Source: Aphanomyces cochlioides
Taxonomy: Eukaryota > Oomycota > Saprolegniomycetes > Saprolegniales > Verrucalvaceae
DNA length: 64,000 nt
Reading direction: 5' to 3'
Assembly (NCBI GenBank): GCA_019828595.1
Contig: JAHQRK010000006.1
Coordinates: forward strand, 2,232,001 to 2,296,000
Of this stretch, positions 1-11,800 are shown piece after piece. How positions within the stretch are numbered: position 1 is the first letter of the stretch; every line of letters begins with the position of its first letter. The translations under genes and the position numbers were made by a program. Below the pieces are notes generated by a model. That model was not told the DNA's origin, did not search any database, and saw only the letters and a list, made by a program, of their open reading frames with translations.

Positions 1-2168
1 ACGCTGCATCGTGTGGCAAAGCTTGAAAGCATCCGCGCGGAGCGAGACGACGTTGTTGATGAGTGCAAGCAGCGGCGCGAGTGGAAACGCAATCGAGAAG
101 AAGCTCACGTAGCCAAACTGGATGAGCATTTCCGTGTAGTCGTCAAAGGTGTCGTACTTGTCGAGCTGGCACTCTTCCCAAAGGATGGACGACGCTTGTT
201 CGAGGCGGATGCATTGGTTGTGCGCGACGGCCGACACGGTCGAGTCGTTGCCTTTGTTGAGCACGAGGCCTTTCGAGTCGACGGTGAAGATGGGCGATTC
301 CTTGAGCAGTTTGGCTGTCGCGAGGCGTCGTTGCCGCAACTGATAGCGCTGACGAAACAATGGAATGCCCGTCTTGACGACGTTGTTCCACATCTGCCCT
401 GAGAGCATGAACGTCGCGAGTTGAATCGCCACTTGGAGCAGATTGTCTCCCGCCGTGAAGGCGTAGTAGTAGAGCGTCGCGAAGACATGGACGCATCGAA
501 AGGGGAAGACTTTGAGGATGAGCGCGCTCTGGTACGCTGACTCGGTCTTGTGGTTCTCCCACTTGGTCAACTTGGTCGCGATGGACGAGAAGGCCATGTC
601 AAAGACGGGAATGCAGAGGCCGTAGAGCATGGGCATGATGAGGAGATAGAACCAAAAGCCGATCGAGAGCCCATCGCGGATCGACGCGAGGTTCGCCAGC
701 GTCAAGTGATGCCATTGCGCCGTCAGGTTGCTCTGGACGGCCAGGCTTTCCTGCTGCAAGCGATCGCGCGTGGTAAATGCCAAGTACATGACGCCAAGGA
801 TTGCCGCCATGAAGACGACGACGATGACGAACGTCACGGCATATTTGAGCCACCGCGTGCATCCTCGAGGCAGGAACGACGTGGCGTCGCGGTAGTCGGC
901 TCGGATGTCTTCGTCGTCGTCTTCGTAGCCAAGAACGCCCCAACGATACGCGAGCGAATTCGCACGGCGCTTCCACGCCACGAGGAAGACGGACGCCCAG
1001 ACGGCCATGAAGAGAGCGTAGACTGGCGCAAGAGGTTGATCGAGCGACTGGCTCTGGACTTGCAAGACAAAGAGCCAAATGCCCGCCAGCGTCGGCAGGA
1101 GCAGCCACTTTGTGTACATTTGCACCCACGCAAAGTAAAACGCGACTTTCTCGCCAAAGTACTGCGCCACGTCATCGAGAGGTTGATCCAAGCCATGCCA
1201 CACGATGCGAAAGAGGCAACGCAAGCCATGTGTCCATCGTGACGCCACGGGGCGACGCCAGTAGCACACCCACGACCGTCGCAAGAGATCCAAGTTGGCT
1301 TTATGCAGCGGCAGCATTTGCTCGACGATCACGATGAGATCCCTGCGACTCCAAGTGAGGAAGAGAGAGTCAAGCAAGACGCGTACGAGTGTTCATCCAG
1401 CGCTGCTTCCACCACGATCAAGCGATGGACGATCATTTGTTTCTCCTTGTCGAGGAAACGCACGGCGTCGGTCGCGGCGTCGTAGTCGACTAAGGTTTCC
1501 CGAATCGCGTGGGAATAGTCGACCCACAGGAAATCTCCCCGCCGCTGTTTCTTGAGCTTGATCTTCTCGGCGCCGTACTGCGTCAGGCCGTCAAGCAAGT
1601 CCAGGAGCGTCTTGCGTACCTCGAGGACGGCTTGGGGCGCTTTGACTTGGACGAGCGTTTGCTTGGCGTCCAAACTGCGGATCGCTTTCGTCTCGAGCCC
1701 AGCTCGATGCAACCTCCTGAGCAGCTCCAGCTTGGCTTGATGGGGATATTTCTTGTAGAACGACTTGTCATGGCGTCCAAGAGGACCCGTGTTCCGCCGG
1801 GAATTGTCGTCCCCGGCGGCGATTTCATCGCCTCGAAGCGGCTTGAGGATGATCGCAACGTCGAATTCGCTCTCGGATTTCGACAACGACCCGATGGACG
1901 ACGCAACGCTGTCGGCAGACGCCATGCGTCCAAGGGATTTCGTGGATGCAGCCTCTCGGAGAAGCGAGTCTTTCCGCAGTGGCGACATTCGAGGACGTCT
2001 GCTGGCGGAAGTTGGAAGGCTCGGACTCATGGAGATGGAAACGTCGTCAAAGGAAACAACGTGCTCGTCGTTCGTCTCAGTGGACAACCGACCGGGTAGC
2101 GCAGCAGCTTCCAAGTCACTCACGTCCTCAAGAGCTCTTGAGAGACGAGAGGATCGCCGTCTCTCCAT
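1..2168 (-). CDS. Anoctamin/TMEM16-family membrane protein (3' end outside window)
   Basis: Anoctamins are ten-helix membrane proteins acting as calcium-activated ion channels or phospholipid scramblases. The N-terminal cytosolic part (to about residue 260) is Ser/Arg-rich and then resembles the anoctamin dimerisation region. One intron (1343-1386, 44 bp) joins in frame to a long membrane-spanning part. The stretch FGEKVAFYFAWVQMYTKWLL and the later FDDYTEMLIQFGYVSFFS are very characteristic of TMEM16 helices. The start is the ATG at 2168; an upstream in-frame extension to 2240 would overlap the start of the neighbouring gene. The reading frame is still open at base 1, so the last helices and C-terminus are missing. 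Only 65 bp separate this start from the divergent neighbour, so the two promoters must be shared or overlap. Family assignment is firm; channel versus scramblase cannot be decided. Confidence 0.9.
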
Positions 2169-2233
2169 GACGCAAGTTCCTAAATAAGGAAACACTTGAT
2201 GAGCTGCTTGAAACGGTCTCGGCCAGTTTCTCC

Positions 2234-4783
2234 ATGGCACAGCCGTCTTTCACCCTCGTCGATGGCAGCACCACAGTCTGGAAAGTCACGATCGACGCAC
2301 CACAAGACGACAAATTCCATGTGACTGCAACGGCAGAAGGCCCGGATGGACAAACTTGCGAGCTTGACGTCGACGGCACAGCCGTGGAGCGGCTATCTCG
2401 CGGGAAATCAGCGGCAGTCGACCCACTTGCGCTTCTTCACGAGCATCTTTTCATGGAAACTCAAGGCGATGGAAGTCTCCGCTTGAGTCTGAAGCGACGG
2501 GACGAAGAAGACGACGACGCGACGGACAAGCCACCAAGTCTTCCGTCGAGTGAAAGTCTTCCTTCTCTCTCGAGTGACTCGAATTTGACGGTACGACAGC
2601 GACGGACGTCCGTCCTTGCGCTGAAAGTTCTCATCATGGACTGATAGCGCCGCAAGAGCGTGCTGAGTCAATCCGCCGTTCAATTGCCGCAACTGGAGGC
2701 GAAAGCGTCCAAGCCATCGTCAGGGGGAGCGGGATGGGCCATTCTTCGCAAAGCTGTGCGGCGCATGCCAGTCTTCGAGCTCGAAGAAGCGGTGCTCCAT
2801 CATCCGCACGATCTCAAGCTTCGCATGGAGTTGGGATTGCGCTACTTGGAGCAACCTGCGTCGGAAGTCGCGGCGATGATCTTGCTCGAGCAGGCGAGCT
2901 TCTTCCACGACAACGCGTCCATCGGATGGCGTTTCTGGGGCGCCGTCGGGAACGCGCACTTTGCAGTGTTGAAGCGATATCCGCCTCACCACTACTGCTT
3001 TGCCTTCCATCTTCAAAAGTGCACCGCAACGTACAGCAAAGCGCTCGCGTACCTTGAGAACGCCGCCGATACGTCTCTCATCGTCAAGTACGCCACGAGT
3101 TTGTTCATGCGCGGGGAGCGGGACTTGCCGTACGAGCTACTCAAGTCGCTCAGCCTCACGTACGGCAGCAACGGATCGAAATTAGAACCGCCGGACGTCG
3201 TCGATCGCCTCTTTCTTCTCTTCTGCATCACGTTTGCCAACAACAGCATCCACGAAGCGACGGCACACATGACAAAGTTGATTTCCCTCACGACGACCGA
3301 CGTCTCGCTCGTCCCCAAGGGCTATGCGCTTCGGGATTTGCATCTCATGAGCGCTCGATGCTGCCAGATCCAAGGCGACTTTCTCTTTGCGACCGACACG
3401 TTCGTCCGCCTCTTGAGCGAGACGTACGGCGTCTCGACGGTCTACACGGACGAGCAGTACTTGAGTCTGTGGCATGGCCTCGCCGTGAAATGTTTCGCCC
3501 AAGGCCACATGCAGCTCTCGATCGAGTACAACACGATCGCTCTCACGTACGCCAAGCATCTTCCCATCCGCGCCGCCATTTACTTTCGTCGCGGACTGGC
3601 GTTTTACTGCATTGGCGAGCCCATCAAGGCCGAAGACGACTACCGCCGCGCGAGAAGCACATGCCACGACGCCAAGCCAGAGGTGTCGATGGCAGATCTC
3701 AAACGAGACTACACGAAAGAGTTCGACAAGCTCTTGGACACGCCCGCGAGCGCGATCATCAACCAAGTGCGCAAAGGCATGGGGAAAACCACCGCGACGA
3801 TCAAAGTCCAGCGCCACTTTCGACGCTTCCTCCATGCCAAACGCAAAAAGACCGAAGCGAATCGCATGCTCCGGCGGCTCTCCACCTCAAGACGCATGGT
3901 GGCCATCAACATTCCTGGCTTGCTGGAATCGTTGCCTCAAGCCGCCGCGCTTTCCACTCGGACGACTCCACGTCAGTTGCTTCTCTCCCGTCGTGCCATG
4001 CTGACTTCGTCGTAGCGCCATCGTTGGAAGATCCTTTCAAGCGCAAGCGGGAGACGGCGTTGCAAGCGCTGCAGTCGCTGCACGCGGCCGGCTCGTTGTT
4101 CCAAAAGTCCAAAGCAGCACAGCAGCTCGAGTCCATCTCGTTCTTGTCGCCCGACTACGATCGTCCAGAGCATCGCCGCAGTCGCTCCATCACGTCGTAT
4201 CGAAGGGTGCGTCGTCGTCGTCCTTCGTGGCTGACTTTGGGTGTAGTTGGGGTATTCCACAGGCGACGTCTCGTGCATCCAGCACTGGAAAGCGATCATC
4301 AAGTGCGGCCAAGCGCTTTTTCCAAGCCACAACGCGCTTCGTCGTGGCATTGCGCAAGTCAAATCGTTCCACACGGGCATTCCAGACGACGTGGCGTTCT
4401 GTGCGCTCGCAGACAGCGACGGCCAAGTCGATGAAGCGTGTGGAAAGCTCAGCGACGCGTCGTATCGGACGGAGATCGACTGCATCTGCACAGTCTTGGA
4501 CGTTCGTGCGTGGATGGCAGGCTCGGAAGACCACGAGGACGACGAGCTTGACCCAGGCGTGCCTGAAATCGACCCCGGCTGTGGCAAATTCTACGTCCAT
4601 CGCATTCCAAACATCCTCGGTCCGCCCAAAGCGACGTCTCCGGCCAAGACAGCGCCTCTGGACGTCTTTGCGCGGCTCAAACATCCCATGCGAAAGCACA
4701 AGTCGGTGCGCATGGGTTATGTCATCCAGGCGCATTCGACCGACGGGCTTTTGCCCGACAAGATGCAAGACATGACCAAGTGA
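2234..4783 (+). CDS. TPR-like protein with IQ motif, unknown role
   Basis: Four exons are proposed, with introns at about 2591-2647, 3972-4015 and 4207-4246. The last two restore frame exactly; the first is less certain and was chosen because it is a multiple of three and removes the stop at 2642. The protein is about 802 residues. The N-terminal 120 residues are acidic and Ser-rich. The middle is helical with TPR-like units, for example the segment around AIYFRRGLAFYCIGEPIKAE. An IQ calmodulin-binding-like motif follows (IKVQRHFRRFLHAKR, near base 3810). The C-terminal 180 residues are unrecognised. It is convergent with the dephospho-CoA kinase, the two stops lying 14 bp apart. A scaffold role is a guess from TPR plus IQ. 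Confidence 0.72.
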
Positions 4784-4797
4784 CGATCAACAGACGC

Positions 4798-5836
4798 TTA
4801 CTTTTGCTCCCCTGGAAAGACTACGCGTTTGACTTCGCTGCTGGCATCGAGAGACCGCGCGACTTGACGCAGCGTGGCTTCGGCGTTCACTTCCAGCGCT
4901 TCCTTCGTCCCGTTGTTGTCGATCACAACGTCGGCCATCTTGACTTTTTCCTACGCGCGTCGTCTTATGAAGGAGAGAGATAGCGAGGAACACACCAGCA
5001 AGCTCATTTGAGACTTGATCCGGGCCTTGGCCTTCTCTTCCGTGAGTTTGTCCCGCGCCATGAGACGCTCTAGCTCAGCTTCCTCGGAGCATGCTACGAC
5101 AATGATCGGACCGCAGAAATACTGGAGGAGCTTCGTCTCGAAGAGCAGAGGAGCGTCAAAGATGACAAGGCGGCGTTGCATGATCAATCGTTGGTAGAGC
5201 AACTGGGAAAACATCTCCAAAATGATGTAGCGCTACGCCGACAGTTCATAGAGATTGACGTGTGGATGACTTACATGAGTGCATGCATTGAGCGCTTGTC
5301 GCTTGGCGGGATTGTTGAATATGATGCTCCCGAGCATCGGACGGTTGATCGTTTTGTCAGGGTTCAAGACTTCTTTGCCGAACATGGCCACGATCCTGTT
5401 GTACGCAGGTTTGCCAGGCTCGACGACTTGCCGCGCAATCAAATCCGCATCGATGATGACAGCATTGAACTTCTTGAAGACGGCCGAGACGGTGCTTTTG
5501 CCAGTCGAGATGCCTCCCGTGAGTCCAATCGCGATCAACCCATCGCCAAAAAAGTGTCCAAGCATCGCATAGAGCACGACAAAGATTGTTGGCATGTCTG
5601 TCACCTACAAACACCGATACTCTCCGTCAATGTCAGCCACAAAATGCGCTTGTCCTCACCTGGCTCACCACAGTCATCAAGATGACTGGCAAAGTGTACA
5701 GGACAAACTTGATCGATCCCTTGGAGCGGTAGCGTCCACTGAGATACCCAATCCCAACGCCAGACACGAGAGTCAGCGCCGCTGGAAACGTCGAGCGGAT
5801 CAATTCCCATGGATTCAAGTAGTCGTTGAGCGACAT
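4798..5836 (-). CDS. coaE: Dephospho-CoA kinase with hydrophobic N-terminal extension
   Basis: Catalyses the last step of coenzyme A synthesis, ATP-dependent 3'-phosphorylation of dephospho-CoA. Four exons give 298 residues; introns are 5605-5659, 5233-5274 and 4951-4995, and all junctions keep frame. The P-loop GLTGGISTGKST lies near residue 83, followed by a family-typical segment (IIDADLIARQVVEPG) and the FDAPLLFETKL core. Bacterial CoaE is about 200 residues. The extra N-terminal 80 residues contain two or three hydrophobic stretches, suggesting membrane anchoring or organelle targeting. No phosphopantetheine adenylyltransferase domain is present, so this is not a bifunctional COASY. The region upstream of the start carries five copies of a CCGGAT palindrome (separate entry). 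Confidence 0.9.
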
Positions 5837-5874
5837 GGCGTTCGGCAGTCAGTCAAGGATTCCACCGAAAAGGT

Positions 5875-5960
5875 TATCCGGATAAATATCCGGATACATA
5901 TCCGGATGGTTTGGACAGTTTCATGAAACAAATCTCCATTATCCGGTATTTATCCGGATG
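5875..5960. promoter_or_regulatory. Cluster of five TATCCGGATA-type palindromes upstream of coaE
   Basis: Perfect TATCCGGATA occurs at 5875-5884 and 5887-5896. Near copies follow at 5899-5908, 5940-5948 and 5951-5960. The cluster is 39-124 bp upstream of the coaE ATG and ends 17 bp before the stop codon of the next gene, so it occupies nearly the whole coaE promoter. The same motif lies upstream of at least four other genes here, suggesting a transcription-factor site. Function is inferred. Confidence 0.6.
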
Positions 5961-5976
5961 GTTGTCATTGTCGGTT

Positions 5977-7687
5977 TCACAAATGCACAACACGGTCAGT
6001 GCGCCGCGCTTCCTCGGCGGCGAAAACCATCAAATGCGACTGAAGCGACTCGTCTGCGCCAGTGAGAAGGACACTCGGGTCGTTGGAACGCACGCCTTGC
6101 ACGAAGTTCTCAATCAGGTAGTAGTCGGCCCCGCCATGGCCGCGCAACTTGGTCGATGTCGTAGCCACTGTTGGCTTGTATTCCGTCACGACGCGCGTGT
6201 GGAAATCAAAATGACGGATCGTCTCGCCGTCCGCCGTGATCTCTCCCTTCGTGCCAAAGACCTTGGTCGTGCGCACGCACTTCACCGCCATGTCAGTAAA
6301 AGATCATCGAATTGTCATACCGTGGCTTCAGTGAAGGCGACCATCGTGAACGATGCCGTCGCTCCGTCGGCGAATTGAAAGTTGACCACTTGGTTGTCGA
6401 CGACGTCGTTGTCGCAGTCATAGACACAGCGGCCATACGGCCCCGTCCGCAATGCTTCCGTGATGGTTTCCACAGTCGGTGTCTCTATCAAAGACGATTG
6501 AGATTTGAAGGTTCATGGGAAGAGTACCATGAAGGACTGAGAGCGGCCATGACGTGTTGCCAGCGACGGCTCCAGATCGACCATTGTACCAGCCTGTCGT
6601 GCTTGGACGCGACACTGCGCCGGCGCAGTCTTCAATGGGAAGCGGCTCAGCAGGTGGAACATCGAGGTAGATCTTCTTGGCGGAGAAAGCGCAGTCGGCT
6701 TCAATAGGACAGTCTAAGCAGCGATCAGCGGCACCCGCTGGCTTTTGGTCCTACACGCAGATGAATCGTCAAAGGAGAGGCAAGTATGGCAAGACGCACC
6801 GGTCGAAAGTGTCGAAGTGATCCAAACGACGACACGGCTCGAGGAGGTTTCTCCATGAGATACAAGATGTAGTCGATGTCATGACAGCTCTTGGCCATGA
6901 GCATAAATGTCGAGGCGGCTTCGTTCCGCCAGTTCCCGCGGACGTACGAATGTGCCTAAGGAAGCAAGATGACGACTGCTTGAGATCGAAGGAGGAGGTT
7001 TTCTACCTGATGCCAAAAGCCGACGGGTTCAATGTGCTGAATGTTGACGACAGTTCCCAGTTGCCGCGTGAGTTGGCGCAGCTTGAGCGAGTAAGGACTG
7101 CAGCGCATGACATGGCACACAGAAAGCATGACATTGTTGCGCTTGACGGCGGCATGGATGCGCAGACAGTCTTCCTTCGTGACGGCCATCGGTTTCTCGA
7201 GGAGAATGTGATATCCCAAGTCTGCAAACGCGACGGCAGGGTCTACACATCGTCACATGTTAGACATGGAGTGCATTGAAGACATCCAAGACCGGCATGC
7301 ATTGCATCTTGCGTCGCAATGATCGCACAGTCGGCAAACTTCGGCACCGCCGCTGCTTCTCTCCAGTCCGCAAAGACGTGCTGCGGCTCAATCGCATAGC
7401 TACACAGTCGAGAAGACTCGTGAATCAAACGAACTTGTCTTCTCCTTCTACTTACGTCGCTGCAACATGCTGTCTCCAGTATTCGCGCGGTTCTGCAACG
7501 CCGACAACTATTCCGAGAAACACATGTAAGATCGCATCCAAGGGAAGAAGAGCGCGCGCGACGACGTACTTTGAAACAGCTCTGGACGTTCAATCGCATA
7601 CTGCGCGTAGGTCCGTCCGCGCTCGCCCACGCCGATCACAATCGCGCGCACGGGACGTCCACCTCCTCCTTCGGCCACTGACGACAT
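5977..7687 (-). CDS. Gfo/Idh/MocA-family NAD(P)-dependent oxidoreductase
   Basis: Eight exons give 452 residues. Introns are 7508-7569, 7400-7455, 7243-7292, 6956-7006, 6751-6799, 6485-6527 and 6280-6320, all frame-consistent. The N-terminus is a Rossmann fold ([17 protein letters not shown]). The family catalytic lysine motif follows as LLEKPMAVT. After the EPVGFWH and [10 protein letters not shown] segments comes a Cys-rich insert, [19 protein letters not shown], of a kind found in one subgroup of this superfamily. A family-typical segment ([16 protein letters not shown]) precedes the C-terminal sheet. Members act on sugars, inositols or similar polyols; the substrate cannot be told. It is transcribed in the same direction as Tfb4 upstream, with 84 bp between them. 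Confidence 0.88.
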
Positions 7688-7771
7688 GGCAAATTGGATT
7701 TTGACAACTTTATCAGGTTGAACAAGTAAACAGACGTGAGGACAGCATAGTGGATGGGAATACAATTAGGA

Positions 7772-8757
7772 TTAGCTGCTGATGTGCTCGATGGGTCGCT
7801 TTGTCTTGGGTGGTTTGATGTGGCTGCGAATGCCGCACGTCGAGCACACGGGGCTGAACTCGCAGAAGAGAGAGAGACACACTGGACACACAAACGCCGT
7901 CGAGATGGTCTGCTTGTGGCAAAAGCACATCGCTCGAAAGTCCACAGACGCTTGAGACGGCAGCTTAAGCATGCTCCGCGTGTCGACGTCGGCGAGCCAG
8001 ATCGAGAGGAAGTATTGCACGAGACCTTGCCGCTCCTTGGGCTTAAAGTAAATGCCGCCGGTTAAATAGGATGCTTGCTGCAAGAACGACGATGGATCCG
8101 TGCCGAGGACGCACGAGTCGATCGGGATTTGCTTCTTTTGCGCCGAAAAGATGCAATTCATGATCGAAATGTACTGCTCGGCAAAGTCGGGCGAGCTATC
8201 GACAACGAGGATTCGCGGTCGAAGGTCTCGCGTTTCTTTCATCGCGCGGTTGATGACTACAAGGACAACTTATCAATGCGGGGCGAATACTGAGTCGACT
8301 TACAACATAGCGCCAACGACAAGCCTGCAGATAGAGACGTCTTCGTATGCGCTAGAGATATTCATCGTGAGAACGTCAAGAGCGATGGATTACCTTCGTC
8401 GATGGGTGCTTGACTCAATTCGATCAGTTTTCGCCACAGTTGCTCCGTCACGGCCGCGAACTGCTCGGCGGCGCCAGTCCGGTTGTCACTTTCAGGGTCG
8501 GGGAAGAGGAAGCAGCTTTTGCCAGCATGCGCCGCGAGGATCACGAGACGATTGTTGCGGTGTTGGAGCAAATACGCATTCGCAAACAAGAGGACGCTTT
8601 CAATCTATGTTGTTGCCATCATGACGACATGTCGAATGCAATCCGTCAGGCATACCGCATGCTTCAAGCCGAACTCCTTGTCATTCAACCAGTAGATCGG
8701 ATTCGTGTCCAATACGACGACGAGAAGGCCGCCTTGGCCGTCGGCCACACCATCCAT
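7772..8757 (-). CDS. TFB4: TFIIH core subunit Tfb4/p34
   Basis: Subunit of general transcription factor IIH, acting in transcription initiation and nucleotide-excision repair and pairing with p44. Four exons (introns 8605-8655, 8325-8393, 8257-8303) give 272 residues, close to the family's usual 290-330. It begins with a vWA-like strand (LLVVVLDTNPIYW) and contains the hallmark ALCFINRAM, RILVVDSSPD and ISIMNCIFSAQK segments. The last 60 residues hold a C4-type zinc-binding domain (CFCHK...CPVCLSLFC...CSTCG). The start is the first in-frame ATG after an upstream stop. A CCGGATA motif lies directly upstream of the ATG. Confidence 0.95.
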
Positions 8758-8763
8758 CTTTGT

Positions 8764-8775
8764 CTTCCGGATAGA
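8764..8775. promoter_or_regulatory. Single CCGGATA element next to the TFB4 start
   Basis: The sequence CTTCCGGATAGA is a half-degenerate copy of the TATCCGGATA palindrome, 7-18 bp upstream of the TFB4 ATG. A single copy could be chance; it is listed because position and sequence match the other copies. Confidence 0.3.
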
Positions 8776-8881
8776 TTTCTCCCCCTTCCGCTGACGATCA
8801 TTCTCATGTTGGACATTTCAAAGTGTGAAATTTCTCAAAGGTTGCCTTCTTCGTTATATATATTTATGTCGTCCTCTACAT

Positions 8882-11800
8882 TTAATCGGCCTGCTTTCGA
8901 CTGGCAATCGCGGCAAACAAATCACTTCGACCGCCGCCACCTCCTCGTTGACCACGGCCTCGAATGGCGGAGAGAAGATCGCCGCCGCCTGGAGGGCCAC
9001 GGCCGCGGCCACGAATCGCTGCCAACAGATCGCCACCACGACCACCGCCTGGGGCACCATCGTCGTCTGCAGGGGGCGCTCCGCCACGACCGCCTCGGCC
9101 ACGAATTGCAGAAAGAAAGTCTGGCTTAGGTGGACCATCTTCGTCACCGCCACCGCGACCCCCACGGCCACGGCCAGCACGGCCGCCTCGAATACTCGCC
9201 AACATCGGATTCGGAGGTCTGACGGGCTCAGGGGCAGCAGCAGCAGCTGCTTCTCCACCGCCATTGGACTCAGCGCTGATCTGTTCTTTAGTTTCTTTTT
9301 CGATTTCAGCGCGCAATTTCAATTTGCGGGGTGGAGTCTTTTGAGGAGGAAGTTTGGCAATCGTCGCGATGCTTCGGTCTTTCAATTCGACAACGAGTGA
9401 CTGGATTGCTGGAATCGTACTTTGTAATCGCTTTTCTTGGATTTTCAACTTCTCGAGTCGATGAAGGATGCCATCAAAGCAGTCGACAGCAGCTTCACAA
9501 TACGAGACAGCAAGGGAGCACTCAATTGAACTGCGAGTATCGGGCTTGTCGTTGGCTGGATCACGCTTGCCCGTCAAATTCATACCCGAGCGATCGCAAA
9601 AGAAAGTTGTGGCCAAGCGGATCTCGTTCACAAAGTTCAAAAAGTCGGCCAATTCCACTTTGATCGTCGTGGCATTCGCCGTGCCTTGCATGTCATGCGT
9701 GAATCTGCGTTTGAACCAAGTGGTTTGTTCGTTCTCAAGCTTGTCCATTTCTGCATCCAGCCTTTCACATGCACCGTTGGCTTCAGCAGTTTGTTTGAGG
9801 TTTTTGTTGTAATGTTTCTTCAGGATGTCGGCACGAGCATTGGCGAGTTTTTCCACAGCCAATCGCTTAGCTTCTGCCAAAGCAATGGCACCTGCATCTT
9901 CCACGACAGCCTTTTGCACCTTGGATTCAACGTAGACGTCTTCTTCAGGATACCCCAAGTCCAACGTGTACGCAGGAGCAGCATCGGCCTTCAATGGACA
10001 TTGTTTACCGATCAAAGGACACCCGACACCTGACTCATCACCGCGGGTCAAGTAAGGATGCTGTCCGCGAGGACCATACTGAGCGACGTGGCGATTGTAC
10101 GAAGCGACAACTTGTTTGAACGTATCTTTCAGTGTCTTGAAGAACTGAAGGCGACGAGCTGCCATTTCTTCACCTTTTTGACTTTCCCACTGCACAGCAA
10201 TGTCCTTCAAGTGCATGTGCAATGCTCGACGCTCCGTGACAGTCAAACCCGTCACACGCAAGTTTTCCAAGACCGAAGGGTGGGACTTTGCCAAATCTTG
10301 AGGGTTGATGCGCAAGATCTGCAACACGTTCGTACGCTTGAATTTCAACGCTACATCGCGCGGCATTTTGACTCCCTTTGGACCAGCTTCTTCTTGTAGT
10401 ACGGCTTCTGTTCGAGAGGCCACATCCACAGGCATCATTCGTCGAATAGCTTTGAGTGCGGCAACGTTTTCTTCATAATTCTCTTCTTCCCACTCACGTT
10501 CTTTGCGCTCTTGTTCAGCAGCATATTCATCCGTCAACATGAGGGCTGTGTTGTATTTTTCCATGTCTTGTTCCAGCTTGTAATATTCTTCACGGAGTTG
10601 CTTTTGAATAGCAGGATCTGGATGCGTGACGTCGGCAGAACCAATTTCAGCCATGCGCTTGGCAATTGTATCGACTTTGGCTTTAGCTTCTTCATATGGA
10701 ATATCATCAGCAATAGCAATACCAGCTTGTTGCAACTGCTTCTCCAACTTAAGCAAACGACGCAACAATTGAGCTTGATCTGTCGACAAATTTTCTGGCA
10801 ATGAGGATCCTCCTCGTTCTTTGCCGCCTCCTCCTCCTCCTGTGTACTTGCGTCCGCTTCTCAGTTTTTCAACTTCAGCTTGTAACTCTTTAATTTTGAG
10901 GTCTGAGGCTTGCATGTCAGCAAAGAAGGCATCAATAGACGAATCTTCGACACCATCAGACTTCATTTGCTTGCGCACTTCATCTTCCTTCAAAGTGCCT
11001 TCAAGGAGCATCTTCCTGTATTGCAAGAATGCTTCTGAATATTGTACATTCGGTAGACTCTTCGTTTTTTCTTGAATGCGTTCGTTGGCGGCAATCAAGG
11101 CTTTAGCTTCCTCCAACTTTCGCTTGGCCTCTTCACCTTGGCGTTCAGCATATCGCTTAGCTTCATCAGCTTCTTGCAAGGCAGCTTCGACAGCTGCTCG
11201 CCCTTCTTCACGAGCGGCCCGAGCAGCAAGTTCTGCTTTCTCAGCTTTGGCATTTGCCTCAGCCAAGAGCAGCTTGGCTTCTTCGTCTGCTTCTTTGGCT
11301 TGTTGTACAGCTTCATCTGCAGCTTGTTGAGACTCGGCTTTGATTTTACCGATTTCATTTTCGCCTTCAAGCATTGCTCGGCTCGACGAGCGGAGCCTGT
11401 CACGATGTTCCTTGGCTTTGTTGACATATTCAAACGCAAGGGACAAGACGGCGCCAGCAGCACGGTTACCCAACACCAAAGGAAATTCCTTCTGAATCTT
11501 TTTCATGTTGGGCAGCGATTTCAGAGGAACGGTCAACGTGGACAATAGTTCGGACGATCGGAACAAGCCGTGTTCATCGTACACACGAATTTCAAGCACA
11601 CTGTCGTCCTTATTTGCTTCAAATGTGACCGTGTTATCTTGTTTCCATTCAGGCGATCGCTGATTTTTAATCACTGTGGTCTTGAACGTTTCGGCATTCA
11701 ACGTCACTTCACACATAGCATTGACCTGGAATATCACATGAACATCAAGCAAGTAACAAAGAAAATACCGTGCTGCCAGCTTTCGCCAAGTTCGTAGCAG

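Noticed and set aside
13..1242. Several plus-strand open frames of 130-230 codons at the left edge
   Set aside because: They are antisense shadows of the anoctamin exon, whose minus-strand translation is unmistakable.
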